From Bacteriovoracaceae bacterium UBA2394 (GTDB lineage: Bacteria; Bdellovibrionota; UBA2394), in contig DDSI01000012.1 in NCBI GenBank assembly GCA_002343335.1, forward strand, positions 1-5,967: 5,967 nucleotides of DNA, in the 5' to 3' direction. Position numbers and translations under genes: made by a program. Numbering within the stretch: the stretch's first letter is position 1; each line of letters begins with the position of its first letter. Shown piece by piece: positions 1 through 5,958 of this stretch. The notes under the pieces are model-generated. The model was not told the DNA's origin and ran no database searches. It saw nothing but the letters and a program-made list of their open reading frames with translations.

Positions 1-499
1 AGAATAAACCCTTCTGACCGGTGACAATTTCGACGATGTCGTCCGCAAATTGATGGGGCAGGCTGCTTGGATTGCGTTTGGATTTATATCGCTTCTCCAA
101 AATCATTTTTCCCGTCATGACATCAAACGCATAACCTTCTACCCAGGATTCACCCTTTTCGATTCCCACTTTCGCGCGAACCACATATTGCGCGCCCACT
201 TGTCGCCAGGGATCCACTTGAAAGGATTTCAGATTTCCTGGAACTGGCGTGTTTCCAAACGCTTCCGCAGGAATTACTTTGAATACTCGAGAAAAAATAA
301 GATCGGCCGTGACGTTCGCTTCGGTGTCGGAAGCAAACTTGACGATGTCTCCGCTCTCTCCCGACTTCACGAAAGCCTGCAGAGCAATGGGCGTAGGCGC
401 CTCGCGCGCATCCTTCAGTACGATCGACTGAGCGAAGGAGGAAACACACCAAAATGAACTCGTCAGAAAGATGAGAGAAATTCGAATCAGGGTTTGCAT
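1..499 (-). CDS. tolB: TolB, N-terminal part (cut by left window edge)
   Basis: This is the first 166 codons of a periplasmic Tol-Pal protein; the C-terminal beta-propeller lies outside the window. The ATG at 499-497 opens a signal peptide (hydrophobic about residues 4-22, likely cleavage after SFA at 21-23). The rest fits the TolB N-terminal alpha/beta domain: VGAQYVVRAKV (101-111) resembles the family's 'GA.YLV.G.V' strand, and HQFADDIVEIVTGQKGLF (149-166) matches the conserved 'H.f(A/S)DeI...lTGe.G.F' helix that closes this domain. In the family, TolB binds Pal and TolA and takes part in outer-membrane constriction and energised Pal movement. The start lies inside the end of the upstream tolA-like gene (13-base overlap), with a purine-rich AAAGGAAA upstream at a slightly long spacing, so translation is probably coupled. 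The gene is recognised by eye, and the order tolQ-R-A-B supports it strongly. Confidence 0.9.
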   Translation of the reverse strand, partial: MQTLIRISLIFLTSSFWCVSSFAQSIVLKDAREAPTPIALQAFVKSGESGDIVKFASDTEANVTADLIFSRVFKVIPAEAFGNTPVPGNLKSFQVDPWRQVGAQYVVRAKVGIEKGESWVEGYAFDVMTGKMILEKRYKSKRNPSSLPHQFADDIVEIVTGQKGLF

Positions 500-1227
500 A
501 TGATGGCCGTTTCCTTTCCATTGAGTTCTTGAATGACGTCAGACGAGAAATGTTCCGCTCCAAGGGCTTCGCGAATAGCGAGCTCGCATTTGCGATCTAA
601 GATGGCAATGCCCGTCGTTTGCGCTAAACCAAGAGCCGATAATTCAAATTGTGACCCCACTCCCACTAAGCGAATTGTAAAAAATCCAAAGGCATTTGGA
701 AAATTTTTCCGAATGGTTGCTGCTTCTTCTAATTCGAAATGCTTTCGCATCGCTGATTGCAAAGCTTGTTCGGCCGGCGTTGGTGCTCGGAGACTTCTTC
801 CGCCGGTTCCTCGAGCGCCTTTTTCTCCCTGAGCATGCGTCGGAAAGTTATCTTCTTTAGGTTTGGGGCGAGGCTTGTCCTCAAGGCGAGAGTCTTGGCG
901 AATTTTATCGAGGATCGATTTGAGATCGGGCTTCTTTGAAGCCTTTGAGCCTTCCTCTTTCTTTGGCTGTGGTTTCGTTTTCAATACCATCTCTTCTTCT
1001 TTTTTCTTTTCTTCTTCTACTTTAGGTGGCGGAAGATCCTTTTCTTTTGCTCCGAGTTTCATCGGAGTGTCGGTGGGTTTGTAGGTGAGGTCTACTTGAA
1101 CAGCTCCCAGATTCTCCAGTTTCAACGTCTTCGCTTTTAAAATAGATAGAGAAATTTTGGCTGAGTAAATCAGCGCCGCGAACAAAAGCGCATGAAAAAT
1201 AATCGATATGCTAATCGCCCGATACAT
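487..1227 (-). CDS. tolA: TolA-like periplasm-spanning energy transducer (TolA/TonB family)
   Basis: This 246-residue protein has the TolA/TonB layout. One N-terminal membrane helix (about 4-28) carries the S-x3-H pair (S8, H12) by which TonB and TolA helices engage their ExbB/TolQ motor. A charged proline- and lysine-rich linker follows (about 52-155, including runs of E and K near 71-79). A compact C-terminal domain (about 155-246) contains DRKCELAIREA (211-221), which can be laid on the 'ALCQAALAAA' stretch of E. coli TolA domain III, and both proteins end in KP. It is shorter than E. coli TolA (421 residues), mainly because it lacks the long alanine/lysine helical domain II. Its position between tolR and tolB is what makes TolA more likely than TonB. 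The ATG at 1227 has no good Shine-Dalgarno sequence close by. Domain III is divergent, so the name rests partly on synteny. Confidence 0.8.
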   Translation of the reverse strand: MYRAISISIIFHALLFAALIYSAKISLSILKAKTLKLENLGAVQVDLTYKPTDTPMKLGAKEKDLPPPKVEEEKKKEEEMVLKTKPQPKKEEGSKASKKPDLKSILDKIRQDSRLEDKPRPKPKEDNFPTHAQGEKGARGTGGRSLRAPTPAEQALQSAMRKHFELEEAATIRKNFPNAFGFFTIRLVGVGSQFELSALGLAQTTGIAILDRKCELAIREALGAEHFSSDVIQELNGKETAIICKP

Positions 1228-1239
1228 AGTTCGTTTTTG

Positions 1240-1257
1240 AGAGGGAGATGCCCCTCT
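1240..1257 (-). promoter_or_regulatory. Small GC-rich hairpin in the tolR-tolA gap
   Basis: On the minus-strand transcript, AGAGGG and CCCTCT pair perfectly (6-bp stem) around a 6-base loop. The structure touches the tolR stop codon and ends 12 bases before the tolA ATG. No U-run follows, so it is not an intrinsic terminator. The only purine-rich, ribosome-binding-like stretch upstream of tolA (AGAGGGG) lies in its 5' arm. A role in tuning tolA translation or in mRNA processing is an inference. Confidence 0.35.
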
Positions 1258-1682
1258 TATTTATTGTTGACCGGATCCGTCATGAAAGAAATTCGAAAGA
1301 TGCCCGCAGTTTGAACGGCGGCCATGACACGGATCACAAAACCATGAGGCACTGCTTCATCGGCTTTGATGAAGACTTCTTTTTTGAGGCGATTGGCGAA
1401 CATTTGCGTCAATCGCTTATCCAATTCTGAAAACTCGATTTTGTTCTTGCCGATATAAATCGTTTCATTTTTCTGCACAGTCAGAATGACGGATTCTTCT
1501 TGCACGCCGGCAGACTTTGCTTTGGCTTTTGGAAGTTGAACATCGACGGAATCGTTCATCATGGGGGCGGCCACCATGAAGATAATGAGAAGCACCAACA
1601 TGATGTCGACAAGCGGAATGATGTTGATTTCGGAATTGAGTTCCGGCTCTCGATGGTGCCCTCCTCCGGTCTTAATTGCCAC
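1257..1682 (-). CDS. tolR: TolR, ExbD/TolR-family proton-channel subunit
   Basis: This 141-residue protein is the TolR subunit of the TolQR motor, which uses the proton gradient to drive TolA. A short cytoplasmic N-terminus leads into one membrane helix (about 21-39) with the family signature N-x-x-PLVD-x-MLVLLIIFMVAAP; D26 is the equivalent of the proton-carrying Asp23 of E. coli TolR. The periplasmic domain ends with VFIKADEAVPHGFVIRVM (103-120) and QTAGIFRISFMTDP (124-137), which follow the TolR pattern 'v.iraD..v.yg.v..vm...q.aGi..i...t.P'. Length is typical (E. coli 142). The start codon is GTG at 1682-1680, chosen because an AGAGGA ribosome-binding site lies 8 bases upstream and the resulting N-terminus has the normal length. 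It follows tolQ after 26 bases. ExbD is the alternative, but synteny with tolB decides for TolR. Confidence 0.95.
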   Translation of the reverse strand: MAIKTGGGHHREPELNSEINIIPLVDIMLVLLIIFMVAAPMMNDSVDVQLPKAKAKSAGVQEESVILTVQKNETIYIGKNKIEFSELDKRLTQMFANRLKKEVFIKADEAVPHGFVIRVMAAVQTAGIFRISFMTDPVNNK

Positions 1683-1690
1683 GTTTTGCT

Positions 1691-1696
1691 TCCTCT
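1691..1696 (-). promoter_or_regulatory. Ribosome binding site for tolR (GTG start)
   Basis: AGAGGA on the minus strand lies 8 bases before the GTG start codon of tolR, in the short gap after the tolQ stop. Its good match and spacing support use of this non-ATG start. Confidence 0.7.
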
Positions 1697-1708
1697 ATTC
1701 TTCTGTTC

Positions 1709-2425
1709 TTATTGCAGACTGCGTTTGGCGGTGTTCAAAAAATCAGTTCCAAAATTCTGCATTCCCGATGAGAGCAGTTTGATTCGATTCACGAATAAAT
1801 TGTAAAACAACGCAGCCGGAATAGCAGCAAACAAACCGATTGCCGTAGCAATGAGCGCTTCAGCAATACCCGGGGCAACGACCGCTAGATTGCTTGCTCC
1901 TGTGGCGCCGATGTTGATGAAGGACGTCATGATCCCCCACACAGTACCGAACAATCCAATGAAGGGGGCTGTACTGGAGGTGCTGGCAAGAAAGGCCAGA
2001 TAGCGCTGCATACCTTCAAGCTCTACCCCGGACGATTTGTCCAACGTGCGATAAACATTGGTCTCCAGCAGTTCAATCTTTTCCTCTCGGTTCAGCTTAA
2101 GGCCGCTGACCAAATTGAACTCCTGCAAAGCCGCTTCGAACACTCGATTAAGAGGAGCTCCTGAAAAAGAGCGTGCAGCTCGAGTAGCGGCATCGAGAGA
2201 GCCTGCTGCCCAAAAGGCTTCAGAGAATTTGGCGTTCTCCTGTGCTGCGGCGCGCAGAGAGATCCATTTCCAAAAAATAATCGCCCAACTCAATACGGAG
2301 GCCACGAGTAAGAGAAGCATTACTCCCTTTACGACCCAGCCCGCTTGCATCACCAGATCCCAGATGTTGAGCGAGACGCCGGACTGGCTGGTGAGAGCCG
2401 TCCATGCCAAAAATGTATTCGTCAT
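1709..2425 (-). CDS. tolQ: TolQ, MotA/TolQ/ExbB-family motor subunit
   Basis: This is the three-helix inner-membrane subunit that, with TolR, forms the proton channel energising TolA. From the ATG at 2425 it has 238 residues (E. coli TolQ 230). NIWDLVMQAGWVVKGVM (20-36) aligns with the E. coli 'NILDLFLKASLLVKLIM' stretch. Membrane helices are about 32-54, 142-172 and 184-212. The hallmark STAPFIGLFGTVWGIM (151-166) is present, with T152 at the place of the channel threonine of ExbB TM2. APGIAEALIATAIGLFAAIPA (184-204) carries T194, the matching TM3 threonine. An in-frame TTG at 2464 would add 13 residues and has an AGGTGAG-like site before it, but the ATG already gives more N-terminus than E. 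coli, so I prefer the ATG. It is the first gene of the leftward cluster and diverges from ftsE. Confidence 0.95.
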   Translation of the reverse strand: MTNTFLAWTALTSQSGVSLNIWDLVMQAGWVVKGVMLLLLVASVLSWAIIFWKWISLRAAAQENAKFSEAFWAAGSLDAATRAARSFSGAPLNRVFEAALQEFNLVSGLKLNREEKIELLETNVYRTLDKSSGVELEGMQRYLAFLASTSSTAPFIGLFGTVWGIMTSFINIGATGASNLAVVAPGIAEALIATAIGLFAAIPAALFYNLFVNRIKLLSSGMQNFGTDFLNTAKRSLQ

Positions 2426-2521
2426 AATGCTTAAAATGATTACATTAGAAGTAAGTGTTGGCAACCTCTCACCTTTGTTTGGACTTCAGAATATCGGTCG
2501 CTAATTTCGAGGAGGATGGAG
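2426..2521. promoter_or_regulatory. Divergent tolQ-ftsE intergenic region
   Basis: This 96-base region between two oppositely directed first genes must contain, or lie next to, the promoters of both clusters unless they start inside the neighbouring genes. It is AT-richer on the tolQ side. I scanned both strands for -35/-10 pairs with 16-18 base spacing and found only poor matches: a TTGCCA-like box on the minus strand at 2459-2464 has no good partner, and GCTAAT on the plus strand at 2500-2505 sits too close to the ribosome binding site to be convincing. Position is the real evidence here. Confidence 0.45.
2509..2515 (+). promoter_or_regulatory. Ribosome binding site that sets the ftsE start
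   Basis: GAGGAGG is a near-perfect Shine-Dalgarno sequence. It directly abuts the ATG at 2516 but lies 6 bases before the in-frame ATG at 2522, so it points to the second ATG as the true start. Confidence 0.8.
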
Positions 2522-3244
2522 ATGCTATTTGAGTTCAAAAAGGTAGGGAAAGCCTACGGTCCCCACCGGATTTTTCGAAATCTGGATTTATCGATCGAAC
2601 GTGGAACCTTCTCCATTTTGACCGGTCCCAGCGGCGCTGGAAAAACCACCTTGTTCCGAATGATGTGTGGTTTGGAAAGGCCGAGCGACGGCGAAATAGT
2701 ATTTTTGGGACGAAGCTTAAGTGAACATTCTGCAACGCATCTAAAACATATTGGGATCGTATTTCAGTCCGCTCGCGGACTTTTGGATGAAACGGTTGCT
2801 TACAATGTGAGCATTCCTTTGCTTATCGACAATGTTCCAAAAAAGGAGATCGAGAAGCGCGTGATGAAATGGCTTGAGACTTTGGGTTTGCGTCATCGAG
2901 CAAATTCGAAGTATCGCGAGCTCTCTGGCGGTGAAATTCAAAAAGCTGAATTTGCGAGAGCGCTCATTCGAAAGCCTAGGCTCATTTTGGCGGATGAACC
3001 CACGGCACATTTGGATGCCATTCAGGCGGACATGCTCCTCGACATTCTTTGGGATCACTATCAAGAAGGGGCGACGGTTTTCATTTCGACCCATCATCCA
3101 CCACGCTTTGAGCACCCCTCCATTTTGCGTTATCACATTGCGAACAATGCCGTAAAAAGACTGGGAGCGAATGCAGAAGTCATTCCGGACTACGTGCCGG
3201 ACTTGATTCCTCTTTCGCAGTTAGGGAAAGACACGACTTTATGA
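2522..3244 (+). CDS. ftsE: FtsE, cell-division ABC ATPase
   Basis: This is the cytoplasmic ATPase of the FtsEX complex, which does not act as a transporter but drives periplasmic activation of septal wall hydrolases. Counting from ATG 2522 (240 residues), it has Walker A GPSGAGKTT (35-43), Q-loop Q82, signature LSGGE (134-138), Walker B LILADEP (154-160, catalytic E159) and H-loop H191. The sequence around these, such as GLLDETVAYNV and the 'PLLI...KKEIEKRVMKWLETLGL' stretch, resembles FtsE. It differs from E. coli FtsE (222 residues) in its D-loop, TAHLD instead of the usual TGNLD, and in a tail of about 25 residues after the last strand (about 216-240). Its stop codon overlaps the ftsX start as ATGA, so the two are translationally coupled. 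A LolD- or MacB-like ATPase is the alternative, but the FtsX partner argues against it. Confidence 0.92.
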   Translation: MLFEFKKVGKAYGPHRIFRNLDLSIERGTFSILTGPSGAGKTTLFRMMCGLERPSDGEIVFLGRSLSEHSATHLKHIGIVFQSARGLLDETVAYNVSIPLLIDNVPKKEIEKRVMKWLETLGLRHRANSKYRELSGGEIQKAEFARALIRKPRLILADEPTAHLDAIQADMLLDILWDHYQEGATVFISTHHPPRFEHPSILRYHIANNAVKRLGANAEVIPDYVPDLIPLSQLGKDTTL

Positions 3245-4035
3245 TGCGATTTCTAATGAAGGAGGCGAGCCTCCTCTTGGCTTTTGTCATCTTGGGTGGA
3301 CTTCTTTTGATCTGCCTTTGGATCACGATGAATATTCACCAGAGCGTTATGCGCGAATTTCAAAGCGCACAGATTTCGGTCATTTTGAAAGATGGAAGTG
3401 ATCGCAAATTTAAAGAGTTGGTGGAGCAGAATTCGAATGTCATCCGCTACGATCTTTACTCGGCCTATCGAAACAAAGAACGTTTGAGTTCTCTCTATCC
3501 AGACTTAAAGAATGTGATAGCTCCCCTCGAGGAAAAATTTTTTCCGATGTCTGCGGTAGTTTCAGTTCGAGATGCCGATGCATTCTTAAAATCGCTTCAG
3601 CAAAACTCTCAGATTTTTGAGAGCCAGATTCTTCATCAGCCTCCTACGCAGATTCGTCGATTTGCGAGTGTTCTTACGGCGGTCTTTGGATGTCTATGGT
3701 TGCTCACGCTTTCGCTGGTTCTCTATTTCAATTTGGAGCGTATTACAATCCGAGAAGAGCCTCGTTGGTCGCTGATGAAAATGCTCGGTGCCAAGCCTCA
3801 TCTTTTGTTTAAGCCGCTTTGGACTGGCCAGATGATTCGTATTTGCATGGCATCTGTTTTTGCGATCCTTCTCGCTGTGATCGTTTCTTATCAAATCGAA
3901 CACTTCTTTCTTTGGACTTGGACGAGAATGCCTTTTTCCGTCTGGGCGGGGTTCTTAGTAGTGTCGATCGGTGTGACAACGATCATTTCTTTTGGCCTTT
4001 TTTATTCTCGATATCGTCAGGTGGCAATTGGATGA
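3241..4035 (+). CDS. ftsX: FtsX, cell-division permease-like protein
   Basis: This 264-residue protein is the membrane half of FtsEX. It has four predicted membrane helices (about 10-30, 142-164, 199-219, 234-256), one large periplasmic loop (about 31-140) and a short second one (about 220-233), as in the FtsX family. The periplasmic loop contains SSLYPDLKNVIAPLEEKFFP (83-102), which follows the FtsX 'lyP.l...l..l....lP.s..v.l' pattern; this loop binds the EnvC-type adaptor in known systems. LGAKPHLLFKPLWTGQMI (182-199) matches the cytoplasmic 'lvGAt...ir.Pf..eG' turn before TM3. It lacks the long cytoplasmic N-terminal extension of E. coli FtsX. The ATG at 3241 overlaps the ftsE stop; no strong ribosome binding site precedes it, as expected for coupling. 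Another ATG follows directly at 3244. The stop overlaps the next gene as ATGA. Confidence 0.92.
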   Translation: MMRFLMKEASLLLAFVILGGLLLICLWITMNIHQSVMREFQSAQISVILKDGSDRKFKELVEQNSNVIRYDLYSAYRNKERLSSLYPDLKNVIAPLEEKFFPMSAVVSVRDADAFLKSLQQNSQIFESQILHQPPTQIRRFASVLTAVFGCLWLLTLSLVLYFNLERITIREEPRWSLMKMLGAKPHLLFKPLWTGQMIRICMASVFAILLAVIVSYQIEHFFLWTWTRMPFSVWAGFLVVSIGVTTIISFGLFYSRYRQVAIG

Positions 4036-4613
4036 TCGGGATTGTTTACGCTTCAGCCATCGGACTTTTACTGACTGGCGCTAGCGCGCCCGAGGCCAAG
4101 CAGAGCGAAGTTGCAAATTTGAAACGGCGCATGAATCTTGTGAAAGAAAATATTTCATCGGTTCAAAATGCGATTGTGGGAATCGAAAAGACACGAGAAC
4201 GACTTGTCGCCGATCTAAATTATTACGAGAAGATTTTTTCTCGGCGCTTTGAACAGGTACTTATACCTTTGCTGAATTGGCCAACCACAACGGTTTCCGC
4301 GCGCGTGCCTTCTTGGGTCGAGCAAGGGCATTTTGAACTCATTGTTCGATCCGTAAGGGGTCGACTTTCCTCCGAACCGCTCGAGCTGATCTCCGATCGC
4401 GAGTCAAAAATACAACAGTCCGAGCGAATGAAGGAAAACTATATGGCGAGTTTGAAGGAGTTAGAAGCCAAGCAGGTAATGCTTTCTTTGCAATTGGAAG
4501 AGCTGGAAGCACTGCAGAAGAAGCGCCGCTCCGCTTCGAAGGCGGGTCGCATCAAGCAAAAGAGTTCACAATCCGGTGGCGATACATCCCTGTCGGATAG
4601 TAGCATCTATTAA
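4032..4613 (+). CDS. Small EnvC-like periplasmic coiled-coil protein without LytM domain
   Basis: This 193-residue protein starts at the ATG overlapping the ftsX stop (ATGA), with AGGTGG 7 bases upstream. A hydrophobic N-terminus (2-16) ends in ASA (17-19), a likely signal peptidase site; unusually, no Lys or Arg precedes the hydrophobic stretch. Two helical coiled-coil segments (about 21-75 and 115-166, rich in E, K, L, Q) flank a middle segment (about 76-114) with LIPLLNWP and PSW. This helical-hairpin layout resembles the N-terminal part of EnvC-type murein hydrolase activators that bind the FtsX periplasmic loop. The protein ends in a basic, Ser/Gly-rich tail (163-193), and the C-terminal M23/LytM domain of EnvC is absent. 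No leftover of one is visible before ctpA, so this is not an obvious frameshift. I infer an FtsEX adaptor that acts on a hydrolase or activator encoded elsewhere. The similarity is one of pattern and context, not of strong sequence identity. Confidence 0.75.
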   Translation: MIGIVYASAIGLLLTGASAPEAKQSEVANLKRRMNLVKENISSVQNAIVGIEKTRERLVADLNYYEKIFSRRFEQVLIPLLNWPTTTVSARVPSWVEQGHFELIVRSVRGRLSSEPLELISDRESKIQQSERMKENYMASLKELEAKQVMLSLQLEELEALQKKRRSASKAGRIKQKSSQSGGDTSLSDSSIY

Positions 4614-4615
4614 TA

Positions 4616-4621
4616 AGAGGT
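4616..4621 (+). promoter_or_regulatory. Ribosome binding site for ctpA (GTG start)
   Basis: AGAGGT follows directly after the stop codon of the coiled-coil gene and lies 8 bases before the GTG at 4630. It supports that start over the later in-frame ATG at codon 24, which would remove most of the N-terminal hydrophobic segment. Confidence 0.65.
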
Positions 4622-4629
4622 AGTTTCAA

Positions 4630-5958
4630 GTGAGAATTTCTTCACAGGCCAGACGTGCCGTATTTCTTGTCGCAGCTTTTGCAATCGCCAGTTTTTTCAT
4701 GGGGGGCGTGTATACCTATCTGCTTTCCGACAATCTTTCGAAGGACACCGCGTATCGAAAAATTGCTCTTTTTGCCAAGGTCTATGATTTGGTTAAACGG
4801 ACTTACGTAGAAGAACCCACGGACGACAATCTCGTTCAGGGTGCCATTCGCGGCATGCTCGATTCGCTCGATCCGCATTCGGTTTATCTGACAAAAGAAG
4901 AATTTGCAGAAATGCAGGCCGATACGCGAGGGCAATTTGGCGGTTTAGGAATCGAAATCGCAAAACGAAACGGGATGCTCACCGTGGTAACGCCGATCGA
5001 AGACACGCCGGCCTTTAAAAAGGGAATTAAAAGCGGCGATATTATTGCAAAGATTGGAGATAAACCCACCGATAAACTTTCCGTCTTCGACGCCGTGAAG
5101 TTGATGCGAGGAAAACCAGGTACGATCGTGGAAATCTTTGTGAGGCGAGAGGGCGTCGATCAATTGCTTCCATTTAAAATTGAGCGCGCGGTCATCAATG
5201 TGAAGAGCGTGACGTCTAAAATTGTCGAGGGCTACGGCGTCGTAAAGATTAAACAGTTTTTAGAAAATTCCTCTGACGAAATGCGAAGGGCGCTCAAGGA
5301 TTTGAGCGCTAAGAATGCCACGAAAGGAGTCATCCTCGATCTCAGAAACAATCCTGGCGGGCTTTTGCAGCAAGCGGTGGAGATTGCTGATGCATTTTTG
5401 GACAAGGGCTTGATTGTTTACACTCAGGGTCGTGACAAGGTTCAGGTTGATAAGAAAATTGCAACGGCAAAGGGCACGGAGCCGAACTATCCCTTGGTGG
5501 TTCTCATCAATGGAGGCAGTGCTTCGGCCAGCGAGATCGTAGCGGGTGCTCTTCAAGATCATAAACGCGCCACCATTATGGGGACGCAGAGTTTTGGAAA
5601 GGGTTCCGTTCAAAATGTCATTCCGCTGGAAGATGGGAGCGGGATTAAGCTGACGGTCGCGCTTTACTATATTCCCTCGGGACGAACTATCCAGGGGCTG
5701 GGAATTGTGCCGGATAAAATTGTGAAGGCTTTGGACGAGCCGGACATGCTTCCTCGCGAAAGAGATTTGCCGGGTCATTTGATCGGTAAGGAAGAAAAGC
5801 CGGAAGATGATCTTCGTGCCGCGACGAAAAAAGATAAGGCGAAGATCGACACCTCTAAGATGACGCCTCTCGAGAAGGAGGACTTCCAGCTTGCGAAGGC
5901 CGTAGCTTTCTTGGAGACGCAAGTGAAAAACTCTCCTACTCAAGCCACTAAGAAGTAA
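4630..5958 (+). CDS. ctpA: CtpA-type carboxyl-terminal processing protease (S41 family)
   Basis: This 442-residue serine protease is exported to the periplasm, where relatives trim or degrade proteins, including cell-wall hydrolases in some proteobacteria. The GTG start gives a basic RR (8-9) followed by a hydrophobic segment (about 10-31) that serves as signal or anchor; no clear cleavage site is visible. The N-terminal part has the usual 'YVEEP...L..GAIRGMLDSLDPHS.YL' run (59-87). A PDZ domain spans about 103-172 (GGLGIEI start, GIKSGDIIAKI in the middle) and gates the active site in the family. The protease core contains GVILDLRNNPGG (233-244), GGSASASE with nucleophile S299, and FGKGSVQ with general base K324 and Q328; the 25-residue Ser-Lys spacing equals that of E. 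coli Prc (S430/K455). A charged tail (about 370-442) closes the protein. All catalytic residues are present. It follows the coiled-coil gene by 16 bases, matching the common envC-ctpA neighbourhood. Confidence 0.95.
   Translation: MRISSQARRAVFLVAAFAIASFFMGGVYTYLLSDNLSKDTAYRKIALFAKVYDLVKRTYVEEPTDDNLVQGAIRGMLDSLDPHSVYLTKEEFAEMQADTRGQFGGLGIEIAKRNGMLTVVTPIEDTPAFKKGIKSGDIIAKIGDKPTDKLSVFDAVKLMRGKPGTIVEIFVRREGVDQLLPFKIERAVINVKSVTSKIVEGYGVVKIKQFLENSSDEMRRALKDLSAKNATKGVILDLRNNPGGLLQQAVEIADAFLDKGLIVYTQGRDKVQVDKKIATAKGTEPNYPLVVLINGGSASASEIVAGALQDHKRATIMGTQSFGKGSVQNVIPLEDGSGIKLTVALYYIPSGRTIQGLGIVPDKIVKALDEPDMLPRERDLPGHLIGKEEKPEDDLRAATKKDKAKIDTSKMTPLEKEDFQLAKAVAFLETQVKNSPTQATKK

Noticed and set aside
150..563. 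137-codon open frame on the minus strand over the tolB start
   Set aside because: It overlaps tolB in another frame; the tolB frame has a signal peptide and TolB domain motifs, while this one is Arg/Ser-rich with no recognisable pattern.
1240..1257. Hairpin as a transcription terminator after tolR
   Set aside because: No run of U follows on either strand, and tolA and tolB continue in the same direction.
1257..2425. ExbB/ExbD-TonB iron-uptake system instead of Tol
   Set aside because: The gene that follows is tolB, and both motor subunits match TolQ/TolR; no TonB-dependent receptor is present.
2457..2465. Palindrome GTTGGCAAC as an operator in the divergent gap
   Set aside because: It is only 4 bp per arm and not repeated nearby, so it is expected by chance at this length.
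3819..4031. In-frame upstream extension of the coiled-coil gene by 71 codons into ftsX
   Set aside because: The extension overlaps conserved ftsX sequence, is rich in Cys, Trp and Asp unlike the rest, and would bury the signal sequence; the ATGA start with an AGGTGG site is better.
5260..5943. 227-codon open frame antisense to ctpA
   Set aside because: It is long, but it mirrors a well-conserved S41 protease; its product is Arg-rich with no domain, as expected from the codon use of the opposite strand.
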